Positions 1 to 11,343 of a DNA stretch of 64,000 nt are shown here, one piece after another. Below the pieces are notes generated by a model. The model was not told the origin of the DNA and did not search any database. It saw only the letters and a list, made by a program, of their open reading frames with translations. This DNA comes from Tubiluchus corallicola. Its lineage: Eukaryota > Priapulida > Priapulimorpha > Priapulimorphida > Tubiluchidae. Position numbers and translations under genes: made by a program. Positions within the stretch are counted from its first letter, which is position 1; every line of letters starts with the position of its first letter. Where the stretch lies: the NCBI GenBank assembly GCA_030141605.1, contig JAQGDQ010000031.1:248001-312000 (forward strand), in the 5' to 3' direction.

Positions 1-2
1 CC

Positions 3-563
3 AGGTATGTAGTGAACTGGAAGACACCCAGACGAATGAAGGATAAGCTACCGGACGTAAAACTCATCGTCATTGTCCGAGATCCGGTAGCACGAACAGT
101 CTCCCATTACCTGGAGCACACGGGTGGAAGAATTACATTTGAGGATTACATAACAGATGTTGAAAGTGGACACGTCAACAAAAACACAACGGCAATTCAA
201 CACAGTCTATACCACAAACACATTTCAGAATGGTTAAAAGTTTTCCCTCGCTCACAGTTACTAATAGTTTCTGGTGAACAGTTCGTAAAGGATCCTATAT
301 TTGTACTAAGGGAGGTGGAGACGTTTTTGCAGTTACCTCATCTTATTCCCACTAGTGCCTTCGTTTTTAACAAAAGAAAGGGATTTTATTGTTATCACGA
401 GAAGACACCAACTGAATATAGAAATGAAGCGACGTGTTTAACAGCCGACAAAGGGAGAACTCATCCCACAATATCTTCAAAATTGTTGCTAGAATTAAGA
501 ACGTTTTTTGAAACCTCAAACAAAATGCTGTATAAATTAGTTGGTCGAAATTTCAATTGGTGA
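3..563 (+). CDS. Heparan sulfate glucosamine 3-O-sulfotransferase-like, C-terminal part (5' truncated by window edge)
   Basis: The frame is open from base 3 to a TGA at 561-563 (186 residues). It has no credible initiator ATG, so this is the last coding exon or exons of a longer gene. The translation carries the 3'-phosphate-binding segment of PAPS-dependent sulfotransferases (KLIVIVRDPVARTVSHY), then a helical region and the C-terminal KGFYC...CL...KGR...HP block, whose two cysteines form a disulfide in 3-OST enzymes. It ends with the family-typical G-R-x-F-x-W. The 5'-phosphosulfate loop must lie upstream of the window. Family members are Golgi type II membrane enzymes that move sulfate from PAPS to the 3-OH of glucosamine in heparan sulfate. 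The insert TGGRITFEDYI is slightly unusual in length. Another HS sulfotransferase is less likely because of the KGFYC/KGR pattern. Confidence 0.85.
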   Translation, partial: RYVVNWKTPRRMKDKLPDVKLIVIVRDPVARTVSHYLEHTGGRITFEDYITDVESGHVNKNTTAIQHSLYHKHISEWLKVFPRSQLLIVSGEQFVKDPIFVLREVETFLQLPHLIPTSAFVFNKRKGFYCYHEKTPTEYRNEATCLTADKGRTHPTISSKLLLELRTFFETSNKMLYKLVGRNFNW

Positions 564-2170
564 CGTCTGAATGGATGTATAATCCTTGATATCACTGATA
601 AAATTGCAAATGGCTATTTTTATTATGCTTCTTTTAAATAAGCAACCAATAATTAAAATGTAAAAAATGTGAAAACGTCACCAATTCCTGGTTAATATTT
701 GTTTGGTATTTTCGCTTCACAACACTCGCTAATAAATGTTAATATACCTCAGTTACTATACTTTGTCTTAACTACGCCGGCAGCATACCACAAACAGATG
801 CAGCATCTAGTGGTATAAATATTCAGAGGACATTGTCAACGCCTCGAAATGCGAAGTTGAAGAATGAAATTTTTAAAATATAACACGAAAAACTTTATTG
901 ACGACTAAGCGTTTTTACCTCATTAGTAGAAAAAGCACAACAGTCACGGTAAATACATGTACCAAGAATAAATTGAAATTTTAAGTATTGCCAATTTTAT
1001 GTGCGCAGTTAGCTACGTGCCAAATTTGTTGATTCGCCAGTTTTTTCATGTCTTCTATATGGAACAACGTTAGCGATGCATAAGCTACGCATATAATTAT
1101 AATTATTATGCAGCGAAAAAAATGCTTTTATGTAAACTGCAGTCGGCGAAAAGAGGCAAATTTAGTGTGAATTAAGATAAATTGAAATTGATTTAGTGAA
1201 TTAAGATAAATTGATAATAACAACAATAATTTATTTTCTACGAACAATACAAAGCGTTTCATCAACTCTTTACAGTATAACAAAATTGAAAGTAAAGTTG
1301 CACTTTAGTTTTTTTTAGTATGCACTTAACGCATTTGTCTTGAACAGTGTTGTTATTTTAACATTACGCTGAGGCTCACTCAATTTTATTATAATGAGTG
1401 AACCCTTTTAATGACAAATATATAATTCGGATACGAATTAAGATACTAGTAAAATACTGTCAACTGACACAAATTGAAGGCAAAAATTCCAAGACAGTAT
1501 TCAGTTGTACACACTCCGAGATTCTGTAATTACAGATTGCTTAAATGTAATACATATTATGACAAATGGTGTGTGGAAGTAAGTGATTTAGTCAGATAGG
1601 TGAGTGATTTCAAAATGGAAATTAGAAACTTAAAATTTAATTTAAAAATAAACGTATAAACTTTGTAATAATACAATAAATATTGAGACAAATTAAAGTG
1701 TCAACCATTATTGCAGTGTACATATGAAATTTTAAACAACTTTGATTTTTAATCCCCACTTAAAAGTCCAGATTTGTATCATATAGATAAAACCAGTTAA
1801 TCTACAAGTTCCACAAATTTTCTCGCTGGGGCTGCCTCTAGTGGCTTTGCCTTTGCTTGCTGACCGCCGAGCTCGAGCTGACACAAAAAACTAACAATTA
1901 GCTCAAAATAATTAGCGTTTGGCCGCTTAAAATTGTTAGCAAACTACTGACCATTTCTTGTCAATATAGAGTCAATTTATTGTTTTATAGAGAACATGCT
2001 AGTTTCGCAGACTGAAGTGTTGCTAGAAATTACGTTCAATGACTGTCTAAGAAGTTTTTGTGTAAACCGGTTTGAACTTGATGAAAACTATCATCTGTGG
2101 TTTTCTTTATTTGCCCCAATATTTGCGTGCTTTATCAGACGCTTCTAATAACATCAAGTGAAAATAATTT
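564..2170. other. Intergenic, no gene seen
   Basis: AT-rich sequence without a recognisable exon. It includes a short duplicated phrase (gtgaattaagataaattga) near 1167-1215 and two GCNTCTAGTGG motifs at 803-813 and 1834-1844, the latter in a short GC-richer patch (1828-1880). Confidence 0.5.
731..736 (+). promoter_or_regulatory. Candidate poly(A) signal of the HS3ST-like gene
   Basis: An AATAAA hexamer lies about 170 bases after the stop codon. An ATTAAA variant lies near 652. Either could serve; no transcript evidence is available. Confidence 0.35.
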
Positions 2171-2246
2171 TATAAAAGCTCAACGTTTACTGTGAGGTAA
2201 TCGACCCATGCAAGCCGCAATGGTGCACGACGAATATCTTGCGCAG
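2171..2246 (+). promoter_or_regulatory. TATA box plus possible short first exon
   Basis: TATAAAA at 2171-2177 is followed 31 bases later by an ATG at 2208. That ATG opens 13 codons (MQAAMVHDEYLAQ) ending at a consensus-like donor CAG|GTAATT (2247). The spacing is right for a TATA promoter and first exon, but I found no downstream acceptor in matching phase. PRPSAP at 6127 would be out of frame. It may be a chance match. Confidence 0.2.
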
Positions 2247-2810
2247 GTAATTAACCAGGCTAGCTAGTGTCATAATATGTCTAAGCATTAAATAATCCTT
2301 TGAAAATTATTATTATTGAACCTGATTACTTATACAAAATTCCTAACTGAAGAGACAAAACAGAGACATAAGCAACAATTGTCAGTTTGTATAGAATTGT
2401 TAAATAATATTATACCATATGTGTAATTATGTAATCCCTATGAATTTTGCTACGTGCACACGTTAAAAAAATCGCATGGCCTTAGTAGGCAGTGACTTGT
2501 AAGCCTAAATGGCTGGGTTTATGTCTAAAGTTTTGTCATATACAGAACGGTAAAGAGATTTGTAATGTATGATGGATGTAAACATGACACTTTTCTCACT
2601 CACTATAGCAGAAATAAGAGGGCAACGTCAGTTAAGGTCTCAAAAATTTCAACATTAATGTCAGCAAAAGCCCGGCAAATTTTTTTCGTATAAATCCACT
2701 TCAAAACAATAATGCGTATAGTGTATCAAACCGTACATAGTGTTCATTTATTTACCTAAGCCTAGCAAAATCATGGGCAGAGTACAATGGAATGACGTCT
2801 GAACAACAGC

Positions 2811-2870
2811 TTTGTGTCAGCAGTTTTCCAAGCGAGAATTTTTGTGTCAGCAGTTTTCCAAGCGAGAATC
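2811..2870 (+). repeat. Two-copy 30-bp tandem repeat
   Basis: The phrase starting tttgtgtcagcagttttcca occurs at 2811 and again at 2841, with only the last bases differing. It lies inside a 162-codon open frame that has no recognisable homology. Confidence 0.8.
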
Positions 2871-3069
2871 TTTCGAAGTGGAACCTCCAATCAACCTGTA
2901 GCCACTCCTCCTGTTGGAGGCGTCCTCATAAGAGGCCCACGTCACATTGTATGCCGATTCCTTTTCTTTCTGTGAAGCTATATACCTGTTTCCGAGATCC
3001 CTACCAATCGCTGCTAGAACACTCTTTCTGCAGAATTTTCAGGCAAATGTTAAAAAAAAAACGGGTAGT

Positions 3070-3400
3070 TGGATCCGGAAAAACGCCCATTGTGGGCCTA
3101 CAGCGAATTTTAAATACGCCTACTGCACCAACTATTTTACTATTACCAGCACCCTCCCCCGCACTTTCCCGTTTTCTAAACATAAGAATTATCGTGAAAA
3201 AACGATCAAAAAGGTCATTTTGGAGGTTTTTCGCCCGGCCCCTCCCGGTGAGCCAGACTAACATAGCAAACCATCAATGAGACGTCACAAGATCAAGACC
3301 TCTCATCTAATATACAGACCGCCGAAAATGGTTCCGTCCTTACAGCTGTAACCTCGGATCTTAGGACAGAATCATTTTCATATATACATGTATATAATAT
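3070..3400 (+). repeat. Interspersed repeat, copy 1
   Basis: This shares a colinear, diverged match with 3880-4170. The best-kept part is 'cattttggaggtttttcgc' followed by a C-rich stretch, then a weaker match ending in an alternating ta/ca tract. The two copies are in the same orientation. The family is not recognised and there is no coding capacity. Confidence 0.6.
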
Positions 3401-3458
3401 CCAGATACCACCGAAATTAATATACACCAGCCAAACCCCGCAAAAAATTTTGCGCATA

Positions 3459-3755
3459 AACCCACAACGACAAACCGTATCACATCCACCACTCCATATC
3501 ACACAACCCACATCACACCACACCACCTACACAACTGCTTCACAACACCCCACCAAACCACTCCACCGCCCTACCCACACCACACAATACCACAAAACCC
3601 ACAGCAGAACATTACATTACACCACCCCTACCATGCCCACCACACCACACCATCCACAACAGCCTCACCACACCCACCATATCATATAGTAATCGTGATG
3701 ATAGTGATGACGATGTTGATGATGACGACAACGATGACGACACCTACAACAACAA
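3459..3755 (+). repeat. Strand-asymmetric C/A-rich low-complexity tract followed by GAT/GAC triplets
   Basis: For about 230 bases the + strand is almost free of G and made of degenerate cac/cca/aca words. From about 3691 it passes abruptly into gat/gac/aac triplets. The 79-codon open frame across it is a composition artefact. Confidence 0.75.
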
Positions 3756-3879
3756 TAAAAAGGGCAGCGTAGTGAAACCATGCGAAATTTTTTTAACAAA
3801 GCTGAAACTGGGCTATGACAAATGTTATTAGACCCATCTACCAATAATCAATAACACACGAACATTGTACATAGGTCTA

Positions 3880-4170
3880 CTACACACATTGTTGAACGGG
3901 TTATCCAACGATTCTAGGCATCAGCCCTGGCAAATTCGCGTTCTCTAGAAATAAGAGGTATAAGGTTTGCAAAAAATGGGCAAAAAGTGCCATTTTGGAG
4001 GTTTTTCGCTCCCCCACCCGTTCCATCCGGAGGACCCTTTTCAGAGAATACCCCCAATGGTAAAGGACTGGATCGAGATCTTTCGTTTGACATTTTGATC
4101 GCCGCGAATCGTGCGTCTTTGGAGCTGTAGCTTCGAATTCTATATCTATATACACAATTACATACATAAT
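3880..4170 (+). repeat. Interspersed repeat, copy 2
   Basis: Direct, diverged partner of 3070-3400. It contains the same cattttggaggtttttcgc core (around 3991) and a downstream ata/tac tract. The two open frames read on the other strand here are by-products of this repeat. Confidence 0.6.
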
Positions 4171-5865
4171 TATGTAGCGATGTAAACGATTGTTGTAGAT
4201 TTTGTGGCTTTTTGACAACTTGTAACCACAATTGTACGTGTTGGCATTTGCAACTTCTCAGATAATTAATAAGAAAAATGTCATTGTAGAAAAGGGCACT
4301 TCTATATTAATTTATTGCTTTTAAAATGCACACAATGCTGACAAATAGCCACGCAGCAAAGTACAGCCAGTTGCTCATTAAGATTTTACTTAAAAACTCT
4401 TAAACAACAGCCAAGTCTCTTGGGAAGTTGAAGTTATTCTAATCTTTGACAAAAATGTTAGAAAGTTTCAGCAATAAAATTGTGATAAGCATCTCGTGTA
4501 ATTAGTAAACTCTGTTGTGAACTTGACCAACTTCACAAGTCACACATGGTTAGCAATGTGGTCACTTTAGTATTGAACATGTTAAACATGCGTGCAAATA
4601 AAAAAAGTTGGTGTTGAGTGTGTGTTAAATTAAAGCTGTCTTAGTGTGTTATATAGTAGCTTAATTAACGTTAACATTAATTATAAAACGTGTTTAACTG
4701 AAATCCCGTGAAAAAAGAAATTCACGACAAAATCAATTTAAAGTCGCCGTCACTTCACGCTCGGGCGCGCTCATTTTAGACTAAAAATGGTGTCATCCGG
4801 TTTTCGTGCAATATAAACAGCCAGGTGCTTCAGCAGTCTCTTTTCGACGTATAGAGCAAACTCTATAAACTAAGTAACCAGTAACTTTATAAACTAACTA
4901 AGTAACCATTGGTTCATAATTGATCCAATGACTAATTTTTACGGAAACACAGTTAACCACAACTTTAGAATAACGGAACTTCTAAGCAAACTACAGCAAT
5001 ATCTCAACGCATATCTCAACTACAGCTTGTCTTCACGGCATTCACGCTGCCCAGCAGATACCAGGTTACGTCATTTTTTTCAAACATGTCGGCAACAATG
5101 TTCGTTTGGCGGGAGATTATTTAAACTTCTTTTACATTTTTAAGCGAAGCATTCTATGCGCATATATTGTGTGGTGATTTCAATATTTTTAATTATATAT
5201 TAAAAAGAAATAAATGTTGTTCGAGGATTGGTTCTTCCTTTAATATGTAATAACCATGCATTATAATAATATTTTCTCTGCTATGGGCCCGAGTCCAAAG
5301 TGCAAGTACAAATTCTTGGTGTTCTAATTAAATAGTTCATCGTGCGAAATTTGGCAATGAAGCTCATGGCAGTAAAACACTTGAGGCAAGAGAAAATAAA
5401 ATGTCAAAGAAAAATCAAAAATGATGTTCAGTAATTAACCAATTATATCAATAATAGCTTTTTCTTCTTTTTGTATCATTATAAGAAACCTCAACTCTAG
5501 TTTCCAATGCTCCATCAGTTTTAAAACTGAAACTGCCGGTGCACTTTTTCGGAAGAATATCTTGATCAGCGATGTTTACAGTATGGGCTGCGGTTGCGTG
5601 ATTTTGTTTGTGTACGACATCCATCTGTTTTTTAAGTTTGTTTTTTTTGTTTGATTCGTATGTTGCAAGTTGAGTTTGTGGAGGTAGCAAAGTACTTCTA
5701 TTTTATCTTTTTTTAACGCTATCGCAACCAGTTTTTGGCATTATATATGTACACGTATAAGCGTATTCCAGTTACAATGTAAACCAAGATATATTATAGT
5801 TATGATCATGATGATGTAACTAGAGTACGTTTAAGCTGTCACTTGCCCGTCGCGGGTTAGTGATC
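4171..5865. other. Intergenic, no gene recognised
   Basis: AT-rich. Apart from the TATA-like spot at 4812 it holds an 80-codon minus-strand open frame (5448-5690) that lacks an ATG at its 5' end and matches nothing I know, and an AATAAA near 5208. No exon could be supported. Confidence 0.45.
4812..4817 (+). promoter_or_regulatory. Core-promoter-like TATA box downstream of a GC-rich patch
   Basis: TATAAA follows a locally GC-rich stretch (4741-4775, including gcgcgc). An initiator-like tcagcagtc lies about 30 bases downstream. A 71-codon open frame starting at 4928 has no recognised homology. This could be a promoter of a non-coding transcript or part of an old LTR. Confidence 0.25.
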
Positions 5866-5869
5866 ACGA

Positions 5870-5925
5870 CCAATCAGTGTAGCGAGAAGGGCATGCAAAC
5901 CCACAGAAATTGTTACGATATAAAA
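5870..5925 (+). promoter_or_regulatory. Candidate PRPSAP promoter (CCAAT and TATA boxes)
   Basis: CCAAT at 5870-5874 lies in a GC-richer patch (5843-5895), and TATAAAA follows at 5919-5925, 45 bases downstream. This is about 200 bases upstream of the PRPSAP ATG. A polypyrimidine-AG acceptor (tttttttag, ending at 6108) just before the start codon suggests a spliced 5' UTR. The matching donor was not identified. Confidence 0.35.
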
Positions 5926-6126
5926 CCTATAGCTTTCTTAGTTTTGCAAACCTTTTTTTATAAAATGAATTCAAACCTAGATAATAAAACATTCATGAAC
6001 TGAACACTGTGATTATTTAATGCGCGCCTTTCTTTAATTGCAAATATGCACATTGATGTTAATTACATCAATTAATAGTGGTAATGATTATTTTATAACT
6101 TTTTTAGGTTACAGAAGAAGTCGAAA

Positions 6127-7206
6127 ATGAATCAAACATCTATAGTGAAAACTGGTATTATGCTATTTAGTGGGAGCTCGCATATGGAATTAGCACAGCT
6201 GATTGCAGCTCGCCTAGGAATCAAACTTGGCCAAGCTAATGTACATCAAAAATCAAATCGTGAAACCATGGTGGACATTGGCGACTCTGTACGTGGCAAA
6301 GACGTCTTTATTCTCCAAACTGCTACAAAAGATGTGAACAATGATATCATGGAGCTATTAGTGATGGCATATGCTTGCAAAACTTCTAGTGCTAGGAGCA
6401 TAGTCGGAGTGATCCCGTATCTTCCATACTGTAAGCAAAGCAAGATGAGAAAGCGTGGATCCATCGTGGCAAAATTGTTGGCTAAAATGATGAACAAATC
6501 CGGCATTACTCACATGATAACTATGGATCTGCCACAAAAAGAAATACAAGGATTTTTCGATTTCCCAGTCGATAATTTGAGAGCGTCGTCATTCTTGCTG
6601 AGCTATATCCGTACATCTATTCCTGATTACACCAATGCCGTCATAGTCGCTAAAAATCCAGGCTCTGCTAAACGAGCACAGTCATTTGCTGAGCGATTGC
6701 GACTTGGTTTGGCTGTAATTCATGGCGAACAAAAAGAGGCAGAGTCAGATGAAATAGATGGCCGTCACTCCCCTCCTCCTAATCAGTGTAGAACGTACAA
6801 TCCGGACCTGGGATTTGAAGTGGTCCCCATTATGGCAGCGAAGGAAAAACCACCCATGAACATTGTGGGGGACGTTGGCGGTCGTATTGCAATTATTGTG
6901 GATGACATAATCGACGACGTAGAATCTTTTGTCGCAGCAACAGAACTGTTGAAAGAAAGGGGCGCGTATAAAATTTACATCATGGCTACCCATGGCCTAC
7001 TAAGTGGTGATGCGCCAACGCTTTTAGATCTAGCGCCTGTTGACGAGGTAGTCGTAACCAACACAATCCCACATGAGATACAGAAGATGCAGTGCCCAAA
7101 AATTAAAACGGTTGACATCAGTGCAATGATGTCGGAAGCCATCCGGCGCATCTACAATAATGAGTCTATGTCTTACCTCTTCCGTGACATATCTGTCGAT
7201 GATTGA
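6127..7206 (+). CDS. PRPSAP: Phosphoribosyl pyrophosphate synthetase-associated protein (PRPSAP1/2-like)
   Basis: 359 residues, the normal length for this family, starting at the ATG after a splice-acceptor-like tttttttag and ending at TGA. The two PRT-type halves of the PRPP-synthetase fold are intact. Landmarks are SVRGKDVFI, the [17 protein letters not shown] block, [21 protein letters not shown], and the insertion carrying DGRHSPPP that separates PRPSAPs from catalytic PRPP synthetases. The PRPP-binding-like loop is VDDIIDD (residues 258-264), and the C-terminal block is [19 protein letters not shown]. Family members are non-catalytic partners that assemble with PRPS1/2 in the cytosol and restrain PRPP supply for purine, pyrimidine and NAD synthesis. 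The coding region has no intron, unlike mammalian PRPSAPs. PRPSAP1 and PRPSAP2 cannot be told apart by eye. Confidence 0.95.
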   Translation: MNQTSIVKTGIMLFSGSSHMELAQLIAARLGIKLGQANVHQKSNRETMVDIGDSVRGKDVFILQTATKDVNNDIMELLVMAYACKTSSARSIVGVIPYLPYCKQSKMRKRGSIVAKLLAKMMNKSGITHMITMDLPQKEIQGFFDFPVDNLRASSFLLSYIRTSIPDYTNAVIVAKNPGSAKRAQSFAERLRLGLAVIHGEQKEAESDEIDGRHSPPPNQCRTYNPDLGFEVVPIMAAKEKPPMNIVGDVGGRIAIIVDDIIDDVESFVAATELLKERGAYKIYIMATHGLLSGDAPTLLDLAPVDEVVVTNTIPHEIQKMQCPKIKTVDISAMMSEAIRRIYNNESMSYLFRDISVDD

Positions 7207-7337
7207 AACATTTCTCTTGTGAATGTTTATATTTTGTAGTGTTATTTACCCGAGACGTTGCGTGCCGTAAATATTATTATGACGTCTCACTGTCTCTTAT
7301 AAGGTACTCTACTTGAATCCTAAATACTAAAATACTA

Positions 7338-7343
7338 AATAAA
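7338..7343 (+). promoter_or_regulatory. Candidate PRPSAP poly(A) signal
   Basis: AATAAA 132 bases after the stop codon. Two more AATAAA hexamers sit in the duplicated block just downstream (7491-7496 and 7561-7566), so alternative 3' ends are possible. Confidence 0.45.
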
Positions 7344-7430
7344 GCAGCTCTGCTTAAGTAATATAGTTGTTGTGTAGGACTGTTAAATGTACATGTATTT
7401 TTAATAGTTCTCTGAACTTAGAACAGTTTT

Positions 7431-7570
7431 AAATGTGACAATACACATGTTGTAAACTGTTGCGGCTACCTTAGAAAACAATAACAACCAAATAAACTTT
7501 AAATGTGACAATACACATGTTGTAAACTGTTGCAGCTACCTTAGAAAACAATAACAACCAAATAAACTTA
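7431..7570 (+). repeat. 70-bp tandem duplication in the PRPSAP 3' region
   Basis: Two adjacent 70-bp copies (7431-7500 and 7501-7570) differ at one internal base (gcggc versus gcagc) and at the final base. Each copy ends in an AATAAA poly(A) hexamer. The near identity indicates a recent duplication. Confidence 0.95.
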
Positions 7571-10500
7571 CTTTAAAAGAATTTAAATCCTTGGAATTAA
7601 TGTAACTTTTGGTGATGATAACTTCTCAACTGTGTACCAAAACTCATGATTGTTATTATTCTTACAGTAAATTTCTAGCAGCTCAATGTATTTGTTTGCA
7701 CAGAAGGCTGGTATTTATAGAGTATAGGGAGAAAATACTACCAGAGGAATTTTGAAAAGAGCTAAAACCATCTATTGTCTGAAACCTACGACTCGTATTC
7801 AGCTTTAGTAGCAATGGGGACTCTACATCCATAGCAGTCGAACTGTAGCGAAGCAACTGGATGATACTTATTGCCAAGCCTGAAAGTCAGAATAAAAGTT
7901 CTTACAGTACATAAATTACTTCAACAAACAGGTCAATGTGCACTTTAACACTATGCCTTTAAACCTAGAGTGTGATGCACACGTTATGTTGAATGAATGA
8001 AGCTGTCAACGTTCTAAATTACTACTGTATTTATTTACATTTGAGAATTAAATAATACGAAAACAAAAACTACAACACACTTTTCTCATTACAATGTCCG
8101 CTGTTTAATTAAAAAAACTATAGACAGTCATTAAACTCGGTATGGATTACTTGGTGTTACTAATTAACTCAAGACTGTATTTGAATTTGACCATTTCTGT
8201 TCCACAGAACGTCTTTTGATTCTGAAATAAAATTTTAACATAAAGATCTGCAAATCTACAGCTCATAAAGTTCAAAATTAAACAAGCATTTTAACGGTTT
8301 TTTACGTATCAATTATGTATTAGGATGAATGAGAGTTCGGTTGACACGTACATTAGGGGTGAGCATTCCCTACCAGAATACGAAATCGAACTGAATTGCA
8401 GCATTCAAATTCGAATTGAGTTTGAAAGATTTTTGAACTACTAGTAAAAAGTGGTCCTACAAAGATCAAGCATAGTACTTGATTTTGTTCTACAGTAAAA
8501 CCACTATTAGTTTATTAAAAGTTTTTTACAGAAACAGCAGCAAAATTGTGCTACAATGCTCACCCCCCTAATATATATTTCCAAAGACATGAAAAACACA
8601 ATACAGTCAAACCACATTATATAGCCTACTTCGGATGGCAAAAAAGTTGGCGTTCTAGTGAGTTTGGTATTACATGTATAAAGAGAAGCATTGCAATGAG
8701 CTTCTACTGTACTACAGTAGCTTAGCAAATCACACTTAGTGAAAAACCTAAATAAAATGATCACTTTTAATGTGCAGAATTTCCTAAAGATTTAACAAAA
8801 CCCTCTTTAAAAGCAATGCCAACAGCAAAACCAGGCTATTAATACAGCTATATCAACGTCATTAAAACAAGGAAAATTTATCAAGAAAAAAAACTCGGAA
8901 AAGTAGTAAATAGAATAGACCAACTCATCCTCTTTGGAGCTGTCCGATACCATAAGTTGTGCAATCAGTACTTGTATATAGTGCATATATACAAATAAAT
9001 AACACGAAGATTTATAAAACATACACACACTAAACAAAAATAGAATGCCTCAATAAACCCTTGTGTGAAATACTATTTCTCTAAAGTATAGTAGTTGTAG
9101 GATATAACAAAATTTTACTGATGATAAAATTGAGACGAATGAAACGTACAATTAAAATGGAACATAATACACTTTGTTCTTTGACTGACAAGGAATGTCA
9201 CTTGTATGACTGAAATAACATACAATAGTTTACACAAAACCTACACGATATTACACAATATTCTAAACAAACTACTGGGCAATTATGCAAAAATAAAAAC
9301 ACTATGTATTGCATACTGCAAAAACAAAAATACCACATACACTAAGTAAAATGCATTGTCAACTTGTCTTGAATATGAAAGATTAAACATATTTTAATAC
9401 GTAAGAAAGCTCATATTTTTCAAAATACACCATCACTCAGTATTAAACATTATGAAAGTTAAATATTATGTACAGTATATGCTCATAATCAAGGGTAATT
9501 GACTGTGCCCAAAATCTATTTTATCCATCAAGGCAAAAAACAAACAATAGCAGCACTAACATTACAACATAGTAAATTCAGATGTCTTTGACAATTGCTA
9601 AATAAAATGAATTCGCATCTTTATCAGCAAAAGCTGCCATATTGTAATTGTAATGATCAATGCCAGTTTCACTTTATCCCTGGACAGAAGCTCAAAGTAC
9701 AGTAGATTCAAACAAATAACATATATTCGCCCTGATGGAAATAATTAAAAAACAAAAGTACACATAAAGAAGCACAAAATGCAGTACATTCATAGATATA
9801 ACAAGAATTCGCCTTGACAGTGTTTACTGTAGAAATAATAAAAAATAAAACTACACATAAAACAACAACTGTTACAAAAAAATGAATGGCGAAAATGAAT
9901 TTTTTTAAAGATCCCTGAGAGCCCTGTTTTTGTTCCACAATGTTTCCCTCAAAAGTTTTGATTTCTAGTTTAATAACAATGCGTCATTGTCTAACGATAT
10001 GAAATGTATCCCTCTGGCCCAAAAGAAATCACTGATATTCTTGGAAATCCTTGTTGAAACAAAAAGTTTATGTCACTGTCAACTAAATATGCTTTGACAG
10101 GACAAGAGGTATGAAATAATAAATAAAAGTAAAGTTTTTCAAAAACAAAATTGAAAGTCGCTAATGATTGATCCAGTGTCACAGGTGAGCAGCTGTTTCA
10201 GATGTGATTAATAAAACGTGAAATGCAATTCCTGTGTAAATTGTAAAAAAAGAGTGAACTGATTTTACAATATGCATTGTCGTGTCCACCTCTACTAAAA
10301 ACAAATAGAGCAGAATTACAAGTTACAATAATGAAATGCACACCAAACTAAATTACTATTTATTTTCGTACATAGATCTTCTATAAATCCATTTTCCAGT
10401 GCTGTAGGTAATTCAAGTCTACTCTAGCCATAGGTCAAGTCTTAGTTCAATATTTTCTGCACAGTGGTCAAGACTGAGTTAAGTTTTTCTATTTCACTCT

Positions 10501-10801
10501 TAAAATGATTCCTATTCAACATATTCCGGCTATTTACGTAGTAATTATGAGGTCTGAGTATAGACAATCGATGTATTTACCTGACAGAAATAATACATGG
10601 TAGAGCTCAAGAAATTTTGTTGCTCTGCTAGGACACTAGTCAAGGTCTAGCACGCAGATCTGCACAGCACCATACAGCATAACTATACAGCAAAAAACTG
10701 AAAGTTATACAGATGATACTAATTATTGCGCAAGGCAATTCTCTAACCATGCACAAGCCAAAACATGAGTGGAAATAGTGTAAGAGAAAAACATAGCCAG
10801 A
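7571..10801. other. Non-coding interval between convergent PRPSAP and TTD14-like genes
   Basis: AT-rich. It may hold the long 3' UTR of the minus-strand TTD14-like gene. Minus-strand open frames of 64 codons (7683-7877) and 63 codons (9991-10182) have no recognised homology and no convincing splice partners. The only element seen is the MITE-like unit at 8354. Confidence 0.4.
8354..8570. mobile_element. Small MITE-like element with taggggtgagca inverted ends
   Basis: The left end taggggtgagcatt and the right end aatgctcacccccct are inverted repeats 217 bases apart, with gaattcg-rich internal sequence. The termini resemble those of hAT-type MITEs, but I could not find a clean 8-bp target duplication. 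Confidence 0.45.
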
Positions 10802-10809
10802 GTTTAAAT

Positions 10810-11311
10810 CAGTGGTTCCTAACCTAGTGTACGAGTACGCCTTCGGGGTACGAAACAGCTAAGCCAGTGGTGCACGAAAATTGTGTCGTGTAACACATCA
10901 GAACGTTCTTTTTTGCCGTACAGCGTAGGCTCGAGAGTAACGGTAACCGTAAAATAGTAAAATGTATAATGGATGTTTGGCACAGCAAATGTGTTGGCAG
11001 ATGATGGTTGGCGAGATTGGCGGTTTTCGGAAAAGCCCGTGTCAACGAGACAGCCATTGAGGCTACTTCACAGTTCGACTGCAAGTTCGCCGTCTGATTC
11101 AACATCCAATCGTCTTTTTTCTTACATTTTGTTCTTGAATTTGGTGTTTCGTTTATCGGTTTTGCATGTATAATTAAATGACGCTTGTATAGTTAAATCA
11201 TAATAGTAAAAATGTTTTCTTGAAACTCATATTGCTAAAAAATGTTAAGGGGTATGCGGCAGATCGCTGAATTTTGAGAATACTTGGCTAGTAAAAGGTT
11301 AGGAACCATCG
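10810..11311. mobile_element. Non-autonomous hAT-type MITE with 8-bp target duplication
   Basis: The ends are inverted repeats: cagtggttcctaacct on the left and, read inward, cgatggttcctaacctt on the right. The 502-bp element is flanked by a perfect 8-bp duplication GTTTAAAT (10802-10809 and 11312-11319), as expected for hAT transposition. It has no transposase; open frames across it are by-products. It inserted just 3' of the TTD14-like stop codon. Confidence 0.9.
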
Positions 11312-11343
11312 GTTTAAATGAACTACAGCACTGGTGTTTTTTC

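Noticed and set aside
2792-3280. 162-codon plus-strand open frame
   Set aside because: Covers a tandem 30-bp duplication and part of an interspersed repeat; no domain, and overlapping frames on both strands are equally open.
3450-3689. His/Thr/Pro-rich 79-codon frame
   Set aside because: Artefact of the C/A-rich tract.
5448-5690. 80-codon minus-strand frame that looks mildly coding
   Set aside because: No ATG at its 5' end, no clear splice sites, no homology recognised.
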